From assembly GCF_017313765.1 (NCBI RefSeq), contig NZ_JAFLNC010000004.1, forward strand, positions 62,001 to 126,000: a DNA stretch of 64,000 bases. The letters run 5' to 3'. The position numbers were made by a program, and so were the translations under genes. The notes beneath the pieces are model-generated. The model did no database searches, was not told where the DNA came from, and saw only the letters and a list, made by a program, of their open reading frames with translations. The DNA comes from Sneathiella sedimenti (GTDB lineage Bacteria; Pseudomonadota; Alphaproteobacteria; Sneathiellales; Sneathiellaceae). Below are positions 7,999-18,844 of the stretch, in pieces (position 1 is the stretch's first letter; each line of letters begins with the position of its first letter).

Positions 7999-9306
7999 TC
8001 AGGAGTTGCTGTTTTGCGCGATATAGTTTGGAAGTCTCAAGTCCGGCGCCACGACAAAGCAGGAGAAGCGACGCTCAGCAAGATTGCTGCAGGCCTCGCG
8101 GGCTTCCGCTTCCTCAAATCCAGTGAGCTGAGCCCGGTAGAAGGGCTTGCCGTCGGAGATCGCCTTCTCGATATTAACGCGGCGCCCCACCAGAATGCTG
8201 CCAGCCTGAGCGGCGGCCTTGTAGACCTGGTCGCGGGCCGTGGTCATCAGGCTGTAGGCACCGATCTGTATGGCCCAGTCGGTTTTGCCGGTTTGATCCA
8301 TCTTGTAGGCAGACGGATCAGCGCGCGCGCCCTTGACGACATCAACTGAGCGAACAGGCGAGGAGGAGGTTGCGGCCAATTCTTTTACGATTGGCAGCGG
8401 CGCGGGGGCTGCTGAAGCCACCTTGATTTCCGCGGGCTGGCTGTGAGAGGTGCCAAGCGCGATCTGCTGTGGCCTGTCAAGCGGCAGGGGAACGACTGAA
8501 GGGTGAATTTGTTCAATCTGGCTAAAGCCTTTATCAAGGAGCGCCGCCATATGAATATCGCGGCTTTTCGCCGAACGGCCGCCGAAGACGACGCCGACCA
8601 ACCGGTTGCTGCCGCGCTTGGCGGAGGCGACCAGATTGAATCCCGACGCCCGGATATATCCGGTTTTGATGCCGTCCGCACCCTTGTATTTCTTCAAAAG
8701 ATTGTTGTGGTTCTTAAAGGCCTTGCCTTTGTAGTCAAACTCTTCCAGTGACAGGAAGTGATAATATTGCGGGAAATCATGGATCAGCGCCGCGCCCAGA
8801 ATGGCCATGTCGCGGGCCGTGCTTTTCTGCCCGCGATTGGGAAGGCCGCTGGCGTTGCGAAAGCTGGTCCGTCTCATGCCGAGACGTTTCGCCTTCTCCG
8901 TCATGTCGCGTGCAAAGGCGGCTTCACTTTCGGCCATGCTTTCGGCAAGGACAGTTGCCGCGTCATTCGCCGATTTCGTGATCAGGCCGAACATGGCGTC
9001 CTGCACCGTGATCCGGTCCCCTTTTTTGAGGCCGAGCTTTGTTGGTGTCTGCCCTGCCGCACGGGCAGAGACCGGCAGTTTCTGGTCCAGCCGGAGCTTG
9101 CCGCGCTTAAGCGCGTCGAAGGTCATGTACAGGGTCATGATCTTGGTCAGGGAGGCAGGATAAAGCCGGTCATCGGCGTTGCGTGCATACAGCACCTCAC
9201 CGGTGCGGCTGTCCATGACAATCGCGGCGTACCGGGCATGTGCCGCGTCCGGCAATGTCACCATGACTGTGAGGAGAAGGAGGAGACCGCCAACCAGGTG
9301 GGACAT
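7999..9306 (-). CDS. D-alanyl-D-alanine carboxypeptidase (PBP5/DacF type) with SPOR domain
   Basis: Starting at the ATG at 9306 (AGGA 6 bases upstream) the protein is 435 aa, with a signal peptide of about 24 residues ending DAAHA. The penicillin-binding catalytic set is complete: SxxK as S52-LTK, SxN as S112-AN, and KTG near 214. The peptidase domain ends near residue 270; a linker of Ala/Pro follows, and the last 75 residues (DWAIQIGAYSLMTTARDQV onward) are a SPOR domain that binds denuded glycan at division sites. The protein trims the terminal D-Ala from peptidoglycan in the periplasm. The reading frame remains open to 9525, but that part has no signal peptide character. It is convergent with blh. 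Confidence 0.88.
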   Translation of the reverse strand: MSHLVGGLLLLLTVMVTLPDAAHARYAAIVMDSRTGEVLYARNADDRLYPASLTKIMTLYMTFDALKRGKLRLDQKLPVSARAAGQTPTKLGLKKGDRITVQDAMFGLITKSANDAATVLAESMAESEAAFARDMTEKAKRLGMRRTSFRNASGLPNRGQKSTARDMAILGAALIHDFPQYYHFLSLEEFDYKGKAFKNHNNLLKKYKGADGIKTGYIRASGFNLVASAKRGSNRLVGVVFGGRSAKSRDIHMAALLDKGFSQIEQIHPSVVPLPLDRPQQIALGTSHSQPAEIKVASAAPAPLPIVKELAATSSSPVRSVDVVKGARADPSAYKMDQTGKTDWAIQIGAYSLMTTARDQVYKAAAQAGSILVGRRVNIEKAISDGKPFYRAQLTGFEEAEAREACSNLAERRFSCFVVAPDLRLPNYIAQNSNS

Positions 9307-9644
9307 GGCGCGTCCTGTCGCTAGGGCAAGCAATTTTGTCCGGAAGTTATCCGGGCCGGCACTTGACGTCGCTCTTGTTGAACACTGTACCAACGGCTTA
9401 CCTATACTACTAACATTACGAATAAGATTACGCGCGAAATTCCCCGCTCCGGAAGGAGTGTAAAAAATTTCGCGAATCATGTCTATCAAATTCCCGATAA
9501 TTTTTTTGTCTCCGCATCTCAACAAAATAACTTATCCTCTTGAAGTTCGTAACTTATCGCGATTTCGTGTTTTCTGCTTTTATCTTACAGGCGGATGGTT
9601 AATATCTGGTAACTTTCGAAATTAAAATTAAACGGAGAGGGTCG
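9307..9644. other. intergenic region between divergent dac and lipoprotein genes
   Basis: About 340 bases without a convincing gene. The dac reading frame remains open on the minus strand to 9525, but the encoded stretch lacks a leader-like composition and precedes a better ribosome site. The part from about 9400 to 9640 is AT-rich and must hold the divergent promoters. A GGAGAGG ribosome site for the lipoprotein ends near 9641. No clear operator, hairpin or RNA was recognised. Confidence 0.5.
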
Positions 9645-10331
9645 ATGAACGTCATATCCTCAAGCCTGCGGATCATGTGCCTGTCTATTTTGCTCACCGC
9701 CTGTACGGCGGACGGCGGAACAAATAACCCGGTCTTCCGGCCCTTTCAGTGGTATTCCTATGCCAACGGAGATGATATCCGTGCCAACTGCGCGCCAGGG
9801 CGCAATGCCCGCTATCGGCTGATCTATAATGCGATTTATGACGAGCAGGTGCGCACCTATGACATTCTCCAGATCGTGACATCGGACTCGGCGACACAGA
9901 CAACACGCGTATTTCGGGGAGGTATCAGCGTGAACTGGTTGCTGGGGGCGGGAGGATCCGGTCCGGCAGCGACCCATGAAAGCAAGGAGGTTATCAGCCT
10001 CAAGGACCTGATCGCGATTGAACAGGCGCTGATCAAGTCCGGATTTGAGAAGCCGGCGATCAAGGGGCAGATCCTCCATTCCGATGAGTTCTACTGGATT
10101 GCCATGGTGTGCCGCGACGGGAACTTTAAGTATTACGCCTGGACCGATGACAACGCGGACATCGCCAAGCTGCCGTTCCGCGAGGTCCTTTCGAGAGGGG
10201 ATAAAACCGGTGTGCCGTTCCAGGAACCCTATGTGCCCGTCGTCTTCGGCCGGTCGTCGCGCTACTATAACGGCGGACGGGACAGCACATACTTCAAGTT
10301 GCAGATCGGCGATAACGGCCTGGACCTCTAA
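9645..10331 (+). CDS. predicted lipoprotein of unknown function
   Basis: A 228-aa protein with a lipoprotein signal peptide: a hydrophobic segment IMCLSILLTAC with a lipobox LTAC, so the mature N-terminal Cys is near residue 20. The mature part is mixed alpha/beta, starts in a Thr/Asn-rich linker, and contains NCAPGRNARYRLIYNAIYDE and several aromatic residues. I do not recognise a family. A strong GGAGAGG ribosome site precedes the ATG. It stands alone between the divergent dac gene and the phasin. Probably anchored in the inner or outer membrane facing the periplasm. Confidence 0.65.
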   Translation: MNVISSSLRIMCLSILLTACTADGGTNNPVFRPFQWYSYANGDDIRANCAPGRNARYRLIYNAIYDEQVRTYDILQIVTSDSATQTTRVFRGGISVNWLLGAGGSGPAATHESKEVISLKDLIAIEQALIKSGFEKPAIKGQILHSDEFYWIAMVCRDGNFKYYAWTDDNADIAKLPFREVLSRGDKTGVPFQEPYVPVVFGRSSRYYNGGRDSTYFKLQIGDNGLDL

Positions 10332-10457
10332 AAACGCCCGTCTGGGCCCCATTTATATGTGAAATTTTTGTTGCATTCGCAGAATTCCGCGGAAGAAAAC
10401 GCCTGAATATTTAAAATATTATATTAAAATCAAATAGTTAAATTATTTCTTCGTTTT

Positions 10458-10534
10458 TGTTGCAGTGCACAAAAAAGTCATTGACATCCATCAGGTCCTT
10501 ATTATATACAGGTGACATTGTTGCAGTGCAGCAA
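10458..10534 (+). promoter_or_regulatory. phasin promoter flanked by two PhaR-like boxes
   Basis: A sigma70-like promoter is visible: TTGACA at 10481-10486 and TATATA at 10503-10508 (16-base spacer; TATACA at 10505-10510 with 18 is equivalent). TTGTTGCAGTGCA occurs twice, at 10457-10469 (last G of the preceding run included loosely) and at 10518-10530, one before the -35 element and one just after the -10, about 60 bases apart. The downstream copy extends to the near-palindrome TTGCAGTGCAGCAA. Such TTGC/GCA boxes in front of phasin genes are the known targets of the PHA-responsive repressor PhaR in alphaproteobacteria. Confidence 0.65.
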
Positions 10535-10571
10535 ATGAAATTTTAAGACGCTAATCAGAAAGGTTAAGTCT

Positions 10572-11132
10572 ATGACTAAGAAAGCAACGACAAACGCAAC
10601 CGTTGACCCGGCTGTCGTTACGAAGGAAATCGAAGAAATGGTCGCAACCGGCCGCAAGACACTTCAGGATGCCTTCATCAATGGAACTGAAGCTGCCGAA
10701 AAGGCATTCAAGTCCAACACAGAAACATTCAAGACCAATTACGAAAAGGCAGTTGCCGAAGGTAAGACCGGTTTTGAAAAAGCTATCAAGAATCTTGAAG
10801 GTTCTCAGTTCTATGACAAGAACAGCGCAGAAGCTTTCGTAAAAGCAAGCAACGCAGCCGTCGAGAAAAGCGAAAAAATTGGCGCTGCGATGATCGAATT
10901 CGGCACCGACCGTCTGCAGGAAGTTTTCAATGTAACGAAAACGATTGCTGAAACGGAAGATGTAACGAAAGTTGTCGAAATTCAGACTGAGTATGCTCGC
11001 AATTCCCTGCAGAGCTACGTGTCTGAAATGGGCAAGTTCAACTCTCTTGTTGCAGATGCTGCTAAGTCAGTTTTCGAGCCTTTTGGTGCACAGTATGCGA
11101 CCAACCTCGATATATTTTCTAAGCAGGCTTAA
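10572..11132 (+). CDS. phasin family protein
   Basis: A 186-aa, almost wholly helical protein rich in Lys, Glu and Ala, with no cysteine or membrane segment. The central region (from VATGRKTLQDAFINGTEAAE to about residue 165) matches the phasin_2 family: amphipathic helices that coat polyhydroxyalkanoate granules. Phasins limit granule coalescence. Codon use is AT-richer and more biased than in neighbouring genes, as often seen for an abundant protein. An AGAAAGG ribosome site lies upstream. It is a single-gene unit with its own promoter, PhaR-like boxes and terminator. Confidence 0.88.
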   Translation: MTKKATTNATVDPAVVTKEIEEMVATGRKTLQDAFINGTEAAEKAFKSNTETFKTNYEKAVAEGKTGFEKAIKNLEGSQFYDKNSAEAFVKASNAAVEKSEKIGAAMIEFGTDRLQEVFNVTKTIAETEDVTKVVEIQTEYARNSLQSYVSEMGKFNSLVADAAKSVFEPFGAQYATNLDIFSKQA

Positions 11133-11160
11133 CGTCAGCTGAGTTATAAAGCGTCTAGAA

Positions 11161-11188
11161 AAGGCTCGGATTTTTCCGGGCCTTTTTT
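11161..11188 (+). terminator. rho-independent terminator of the phasin gene
   Basis: Stem AAGGCTCGGA (11161-11170) pairs with TCCGGGCCTT (11175-11184), with one G-U pair, a TTTT loop, and a T-run to 11188. It begins 28 bases after the phasin stop. Confidence 0.88.
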
Positions 11189-11361
11189 CGTGTCCAATCG
11201 CCTGCCGATCACTTTTTGATAAATTTTTATCTTCGGTAATAATATTTTTTGAATTTCCTGTTAAGATATATACTTAAATAGGTGGGCGTGGCGTTGAACT
11301 AAGGCCAGACTGGCGTAGCAAGATGGAGTGACAGAACATTATCATATCTGGTTGGGCAAAA

Positions 11362-11699
11362 ATGAAGATGAGTGGCGACGACAAAAAAGACAATGACGAT
11401 CAGGGAACGGGGACGGGCCTTGTCACCAAAACAAAGCCCAAAACCAAAAAACCGTCTCTGTGGCGTGTGTTGTTGTTGAACGATGATTATACGCCGATGG
11501 AGTTCGTGGTATATGTACTCCAGAAGTTCTTCAATATGGATGAGCAGACCGCTGTACAGGTGATGCTGCATGTTCATCAGAAGGGTGTCGGCAATTGCGG
11601 TGTGTTCCCGTATGAGATCGCTGAAACCAAGGTGGCGCAGGTCATTGACTATGCGCGCGAAAATCAACACCCCTTACAATGTACGATGGAGAAAGAATA

Positions 11700-11700
<1 letters not shown>
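11362..11700 (+). CDS. clpS: ATP-dependent Clp protease adaptor ClpS
   Basis: A 112-aa adaptor that hands N-degron substrates to ClpA and modulates its specificity. The first 30 residues are a charged, flexible tail, as in the family; the core carries [19 protein letters not shown] and [15 protein letters not shown], which line the N-degron pocket (Asn-Asp and the two His). It overlaps clpA, whose GTG start shares one base with the clpS TAG stop, so translation is coupled. A second in-frame ATG two codons downstream is also possible as a start. Confidence 0.95.
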
Positions 11701-14063
<2,363 letters not shown>

Positions 14064-14083
14064 GCGGCTTCACCGGAAACAGG

Positions 14084-14113
14084 AAAAGGCGGGAATGTTT
14101 TCCCGCCTTTTTT
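14084..14113 (+). terminator. terminator after clpA
   Basis: AAGGCGGGAA (14086-14095) pairs perfectly with TTCCCGCCTT (14100-14109) around a 4-base TGTT loop, followed by a T-run. The A-run before the stem means it can act for both converging genes. Confidence 0.88.
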
Positions 14114-14132
14114 GTTTGTTTTACTTATCAGG

Positions 14133-15236
14133 TTACTTTTGGCCGATGACCCGGCGGCCCGCATTCAGGGTTCGCAGATATTCGATCCCTTCATCGGCAA
14201 TGGCGTAGCCGACCATATCCTCATTCTCACCGGCCATTTCCTCCATATCCACCCAATGCGAATAGATCGGGCGGGTGCGGTCGGTGATGATCCCCGACTT
14301 CAGGAGCGTCTTCACGAGAACACGGAAGATGTTGGTGGATTCCTTTAAGGTGTCGCGGCGGTCTTCATCGGTAAACACTTCGCGGCAGGCATCGCGCACC
14401 CACTGCCAGTCGAGCCCGAACTGTTCGTAAATGACTTGCTTCTGGCGGATATTGATGAGGTTGAACAGAACTGTCTCGAAACATTGCGCCGCCCAATCCT
14501 CGACGCGGTTATGTTCTTCCGTGTCCAGTTTGGGGATGGTTTTGTCGGCCCAGATCTTGCCGAATTTGTGATGAAAAGCCTCGTCCGTCATCACCAGCTG
14601 GGTCAGCCTTTTCAGAAGGGGGTCGTTTGTTTTCGCATGGATATTCGCGAATGCGCCCATGGCGAGTCCCTCGACCAGCATCTGCATGCCGACAAGCTTC
14701 TTGTAGACTTCCTCTGCACCGACCAGCTCTTCAAGCAGGTTGCCAAGCGCTTCGCCAACGGGGTAGGGGCGACCCCAGCGGGTGCCGATATAGCGGCTGA
14801 AGGCGGTGACGTGGCGGGCTTCCTCGCGGGTCTGGTTGGAGGCATACTCCTGGGCCCCCGGGTCAACCATGATATGGCAAAGGCTGGCGCTCAAGCTGAG
14901 CGCGCCCTGTTCCCCATGGAGAATGCTGGAGAGGCTCCAGCGGGTGCTCTCGTTGGCGAGCTTGATTTTCTGCCCTTCATCCAGCTTGTCAGCAACGGCG
15001 CTTTGCAGTTCCGGAATGGTTTCCGGCGGCATCAAATATTCCTTGGTGATATCGAAGGGGCTCGAAAAATCGAGATAGGTGGCATCCATCGGGTCCCAGA
15101 AATGATCATGCGTCGCGGAGATAATGCCATCGAAGGCGTCCGTGCGCGTCCCATAGCGGTTGACGTCCAGCATGGCCGGAAAGTCGTCACGGCTTACGGT
15201 TTCGTAAATCGGGTCACGCGTAATATGGTCGGTCAT
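14133..15236 (-). CDS. ferritin-like / R2-like diiron domain protein
   Basis: A 367-aa soluble, helical protein. Candidate metal ligands form two sets: Glu in LHGEQGALSL plus ExxRH in REEARHVTAFSRYI, then Glu in MLVEGLAMGAF plus ExxxH in TDEAFHHKFG. This is the four-helix diiron arrangement of ferritin-like, R2-like oxidases and oxygenases. I cannot assign a substrate. A strong GAGCAAGGGAG ribosome region precedes the ATG. The gene is alone, is convergent with clpA across the terminator, and is preceded by a 22-bp perfect palindrome, suggesting ligand-controlled expression. Oxygenase, desaturase or oxidase roles are all possible. Confidence 0.75.
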   Translation of the reverse strand: MTDHITRDPIYETVSRDDFPAMLDVNRYGTRTDAFDGIISATHDHFWDPMDATYLDFSSPFDITKEYLMPPETIPELQSAVADKLDEGQKIKLANESTRWSLSSILHGEQGALSLSASLCHIMVDPGAQEYASNQTREEARHVTAFSRYIGTRWGRPYPVGEALGNLLEELVGAEEVYKKLVGMQMLVEGLAMGAFANIHAKTNDPLLKRLTQLVMTDEAFHHKFGKIWADKTIPKLDTEEHNRVEDWAAQCFETVLFNLINIRQKQVIYEQFGLDWQWVRDACREVFTDEDRRDTLKESTNIFRVLVKTLLKSGIITDRTRPIYSHWVDMEEMAGENEDMVGYAIADEGIEYLRTLNAGRRVIGQK

Positions 15237-15285
15237 GTTTGCTCCCTTGCTCCTGTTGTCGGAGGCAGCGTCTTGGCGGCTGTCC

Positions 15286-15307
15286 TTTACGTTTACGTAA
15301 ACGTAAA
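15286..15307. promoter_or_regulatory. perfect 22-bp palindrome upstream of the diiron gene (candidate operator)
   Basis: Both arms read TTTACGTTTAC and are perfectly complementary with no spacer. It lies 50 bases before the diiron gene's ATG, followed on the far side by the AT-rich stretch AATTTGATATACATC. The pattern with nested ACGT and TTTAC repeats looks like an operator for a dimeric repressor; it recalls operators I remember for MerR-family (LiuR-like) acyl-CoA regulators, but this is memory-based. No regulator gene is adjacent. Confidence 0.6.
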
Positions 15308-15375
15308 TTTGATATACATCAAATCTCGGAAATTTTCAATATTAGATTTCAATTGCCAACGACCTGGACAGGCGA

Positions 15376-16530
15376 CTAGCAGGAAGTCTCGCGACGAAAA
15401 GGGGAGTGGCCGGCAAGATAGTTGATCTCGGCTTCAACCTGTTTGGTCTCTGCTTTCAGGTAATCGGCGACCGCGTCATGAAAGCCGGGATCACGCAGCC
15501 AGTGGGCGGAGTAGGTCTCCGTCGGCAGATAGCCGCGAGCGAGTTTGTGTGGTCCTTGCGCGCCAGCCTCGACCCGCTTGATGCCATACTGGATTGCATA
15601 GTCGATGGCGCGGTAGTAGCAGGTTTCGAAATGCAGGAACCGGTGGTCCTCGATACAGCCCCAATAGCGGCCATAGAGGCAGTCACGGCTTTTCAGGTTT
15701 AGGGCCCCGGCAATGTAGCGGCCATCTCGGCTGACGAGGAAGAGGACGACGGCCTCGCCAAGCTGTTCTCCCAGCAGGCTGAAAAACTTGCGGTTCAGAT
15801 AAGGCGTGCCCCATTTGCGGCTGCCTGTGTCGATATAGAAATTGTAAAAGGCGTCCCAGTGCGCTTCGCCGATATCGTCTCCGGTCAGGATCTCGAACTC
15901 CAGGTCGTTATCTGTCGCCCCTTTGCGTTCCTTGCGGATGGCCTTGCGCTTTCGGGACGAAAGCTGGGCGAGGAAATCATCAAAAGTTTCATAACGATCA
16001 TTCACCCAGTGGAATTGCTCCCCCGTACGGATAAGAAATCCCTCCTGCTCCATTAGTTCATGTTCCGCCGGCTCCAGAAAAGTTGCATGCACGGAGGAGA
16101 GGTTGAGCTTCTCGGCGACCTGTTTGGTGCCTTGCAGCAGCAGGCGCTGGTGGGTTTGCCGTTCCGGCCCGTCCGGCACCAGAAGGCGCGGACCTGTAAC
16201 GGGGGAGAAGGGCACCGAAAGCTGAAGCTTGGGATAATAGCGGCCACCCGCCCGCTCATATGCATGGGCCCAGCTATGGTCGAAGACATATTCTCCCTGG
16301 CTGTGGCCTTTCACATACATCGGGGCGACCCCGGCAATCTTGCCCTCAATCTCCAGCGCGAGGTGATACGGCATCCAGCCGCTATCGGCGGATACAGACC
16401 CGCTATCCTCCAGCGCTTTCAGGAATTGGTGGGTAACGAAAGGATGATCCGTTGTCAGGCAGGCGTTCCAGTCGGCCTCACTTATCTCGGCGATGGACTG
16501 CAGGGTTTTAATCAAGGGTGTGTCAGACAT
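15376..16530 (-). CDS. DUF482-type GNAT-like peptidoglycan-associated acyltransferase family protein
   Basis: A 384-aa protein of the DUF482 family (annotated elsewhere as 'peptidogalycan biosynthesis protein'), related to FemABX/GNAT transferases. Family landmarks are the N-terminal HPFVTHQFLKALEDSGSV, the middle RKRKAIRKERKGA segment, and C-terminal RDCLYGRYWGC followed by ETCYYRAIDYAIQYGIKR. The cellular substrate is not established. No signal peptide is present. It lies downstream of the palindrome region on the same strand as the diiron gene, but the palindrome faces away, so co-regulation is uncertain. Confidence 0.8.
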   Translation of the reverse strand: MSDTPLIKTLQSIAEISEADWNACLTTDHPFVTHQFLKALEDSGSVSADSGWMPYHLALEIEGKIAGVAPMYVKGHSQGEYVFDHSWAHAYERAGGRYYPKLQLSVPFSPVTGPRLLVPDGPERQTHQRLLLQGTKQVAEKLNLSSVHATFLEPAEHELMEQEGFLIRTGEQFHWVNDRYETFDDFLAQLSSRKRKAIRKERKGATDNDLEFEILTGDDIGEAHWDAFYNFYIDTGSRKWGTPYLNRKFFSLLGEQLGEAVVLFLVSRDGRYIAGALNLKSRDCLYGRYWGCIEDHRFLHFETCYYRAIDYAIQYGIKRVEAGAQGPHKLARGYLPTETYSAHWLRDPGFHDAVADYLKAETKQVEAEINYLAGHSPFRRETSC

Positions 16531-16634
16531 ACGGCCCGGAAAACTGTAGTAATAGCGCCACTTCCTACTTTAACAGATATCTTTTTGCGGTGCGGGAAGA
16601 ATTCAAGGTTTTTCTTGAAGCCTTTCATTTTGAG

Positions 16635-16702
16635 GGTCCGCCCGCCAGCTGAATTCCGTCTTTGGGCGGACCAATGGGGGAGCGTGTCGTGGGCGCCCCC
16701 CA
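16635..16702 (-). terminator. two adjacent hairpins after ridA (candidate terminator region)
   Basis: GGTCCGCCC (16635-16643) pairs perfectly with GGGCGGACC (16664-16672) around a 20-base loop; next to it, TGGGGG (16675-16680) faces CCCCCCA (16696-16702). They lie within the 180-base gap after the ridA stop. No strong U-tract follows on the minus strand, so intrinsic termination is not certain. Confidence 0.4.
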
Positions 16703-16709
16703 AACCGGG

Positions 16710-17177
16710 TCAGCTGATTTCAAAGACCGCGTCGACCTCAACGGCGACATTCATCGGCAGGGCATTGGTGCCGACGGCGAAGCGGGCATGACGGCCCTTG
16801 TCGCCGAAAACCTCTACCATCAGGTCGGAAGCACCGTTGACGACCTTCGGCTGTTCACCAAAGCCGTCGATGCAATTCACAAACGCGCCCAGCTTGACGC
16901 AGCGCACCACCTTGTCGAGATCGCCACCACAGGCGTCTTTCACCTGGGAAATGATATTGAGTGCGCATACCCGCGCGCAGGCCATGGCTTCTTCCGTCGT
17001 GAAATCCTTGCCGACCTTGCCCTGAAAGGCGATTTTGCCATCGACAAACGGAACCTGTCCCGAGACAAAGACCAGATTTCCGGTTTTTACGTACGGTACA
17101 TAATTCGCCGCGGGAGCCGATGCCGCCGGAATTTCGATGCCGAGATCCGCCAGATGTGCGTCAATTTTGCCTGTCAT
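16710..17177 (-). CDS. RidA family protein (reactive intermediate deaminase)
   Basis: A 155-aa YjgF/YER057c/UK114 family protein, slightly longer than the canonical 128 aa. The region VFVSGQVPFVDGKIAFQGK and the C-terminal VEVFGDKGRHARFAVGTNALPMNVAVEVDAV contain the family's Gly and Arg (GRHAR) pocket residues. RidA enzymes hydrolyse enamine/imine intermediates from PLP or amino acid oxidase reactions. It follows an aldehyde dehydrogenase by 35 bases on the same strand, so the two probably form one operon for degradation of an amino compound. Confidence 0.85.
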   Translation of the reverse strand: MTGKIDAHLADLGIEIPAASAPAANYVPYVKTGNLVFVSGQVPFVDGKIAFQGKVGKDFTTEEAMACARVCALNIISQVKDACGGDLDKVVRCVKLGAFVNCIDGFGEQPKVVNGASDLMVEVFGDKGRHARFAVGTNALPMNVAVEVDAVFEIS

Positions 17178-17212
17178 TTTCTACCTCTGTTTTACTGGGT
17201 TGGTAACTTGGG

Positions 17213-18685
17213 TCATCCACCGGGACGACCACCGCCGCCACCGGTAATCCGAATGCCGACATTTTTTGTCTGGACATAATTCAGGAGCGCTTCCTGGCCC
17301 TTTTCCCGCCCGTAGCCGGACCGTTTCATGCCGCCGAAGGGCGTCTCGATGCCACCGGCGAACCATTCATTGACAAACACCTGTCCGGCGATCAGGTGAT
17401 CCGCCGCCCAATGGGCAGTCGCGAGGTCCTTCGTGTAGACGCCGGCACAGAGGCCGTAATCCGTGCCATTGGCGAGCGCAATTGCCTCTTCCGGATCGTC
17501 ATAGGTGAGGACGGAAAGGACGGGCCCGAAAACCTCTTCGCGCGCAATTGTCATGTCCGGCGTAACATTGGTAAAAACCGTCGGCTCGATAAAATGCCCG
17601 GGAAGATCGCTGCATTTGCGCCCGCCGGCCGCGGCTTCCGCCCCGGCCTGTGAGGCAGCGAGGCACATCCCCTCGATCTTGTCGGCTTGTGTGCCGGAGA
17701 TCACCGGCGTCAGGTCGTGCCCGTCGATACCCGGCCCGATGGAAAGCGATTTCGCCTTCGCGGCCATCTTCTCAACGACTTCCGCCTGAAGTGACGTCGG
17801 CACGATCAGCCGCGACTGGGCGGAACAAACCTGTCCGGCATGGCTGAAAATTCCGCTCGCCGTGGAGTTGATGGCCTGATCGATGTCGGCGTCCTTGAAC
17901 AGGATGCCCGCGGATTTGCCGCCAAGTTCCATGACGCAGGGGATCACCCGTTCTGCCGCCGCGCGGAGGATCGATTGTCCTGTCGCGACCGAGCCGGTAA
18001 AGACGATATGGTCGATATCCGGATGGGAGACCAGCGCGGCGCCGCAATCATGCCCATACCCACAGAGTATATTGACGGCGCCTTTCGGGATGCCGGCGCG
18101 GTGACAGGCCTCGGCAATGAAATAGGTGGAAACTGGCGAAAGCTCCGGCGATTTCAGGACTACCGTATTGGCGGTCGCGAGGGCACAGGCGACGGATCGC
18201 GCGGCAATCTGTAACGGAAAGTTCCAGGGAACGATCTGTGCCGACACGCCGAAGGGGGAGGGGATGGTGTAATCCACATAGTCGGCGCCAAGCGGGATCA
18301 TCCGTCCTTCCAGCTTGTCGGCAAGGCCGCCGTAATAGGTGAAATAACGCGCTGCGGCCATTGCTTCATTCTTGCCGCCGGCGAGCGTCTTCCCGTTATC
18401 AAGGCATTCCGCAAGCGCGATTTCATCCGCCATTTCCGTCATGTGGCGGGCAATTTCAAACATCAGCGCGCCCCGATTCGTCGGGCGCATGTTATAGAGC
18501 TCGCGGCTTTCAAAACAGGCGCGTGCGGCGGCAACGGCTTTATCTATATCAGCTTGTTGAGCCCGCGCGACCTCGGCGATGATCTGGCCGGTTGCCGGGT
18601 TTTCAATCTCGATCCGCCCGCCCTCCTGGGCGTCGACCCATTCCCCGTTAATGTAGTTCTGCCAGTATTTTTTTATCTCGCTCAT
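17213..18685 (-). CDS. aldehyde dehydrogenase family protein
   Basis: A 490-aa NAD(P)-dependent aldehyde dehydrogenase. The ATG at 18685 was chosen because AGGAAAG lies about 7 bases upstream. It has VFTGSVATGQSI (Rossmann glycine loop), the general base Glu in CVMELGGKSAGILF, the nucleophile Cys in GQVCSAQSRLIV, and the usual C-terminal oligomerisation strand, ending in a Gly/Pro tail GGGGGRPGG. The aldehyde substrate cannot be read; with RidA beside it, oxidation of an aminoaldehyde or amino acid semialdehyde is an inference. It is divergent from the adenylate cyclase gene. Confidence 0.9.
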   Translation of the reverse strand: MSEIKKYWQNYINGEWVDAQEGGRIEIENPATGQIIAEVARAQQADIDKAVAAARACFESRELYNMRPTNRGALMFEIARHMTEMADEIALAECLDNGKTLAGGKNEAMAAARYFTYYGGLADKLEGRMIPLGADYVDYTIPSPFGVSAQIVPWNFPLQIAARSVACALATANTVVLKSPELSPVSTYFIAEACHRAGIPKGAVNILCGYGHDCGAALVSHPDIDHIVFTGSVATGQSILRAAAERVIPCVMELGGKSAGILFKDADIDQAINSTASGIFSHAGQVCSAQSRLIVPTSLQAEVVEKMAAKAKSLSIGPGIDGHDLTPVISGTQADKIEGMCLAASQAGAEAAAGGRKCSDLPGHFIEPTVFTNVTPDMTIAREEVFGPVLSVLTYDDPEEAIALANGTDYGLCAGVYTKDLATAHWAADHLIAGQVFVNEWFAGGIETPFGGMKRSGYGREKGQEALLNYVQTKNVGIRITGGGGGRPGG

Positions 18686-18844
18686 GGTCTGCTTTCCTGC
18701 AAAAGGCTGTAGGCGATTTCTATCACGGGGATACGCCAAGGGCCAGCCCGGGAGCGCCGTCTCGATAATTTTTTCGCGTTCTACTTTTATCAGTATAAAA
18801 TTAGCCTATATCAACGGGACCATTCCAACCAGCCAGGTGTATCG

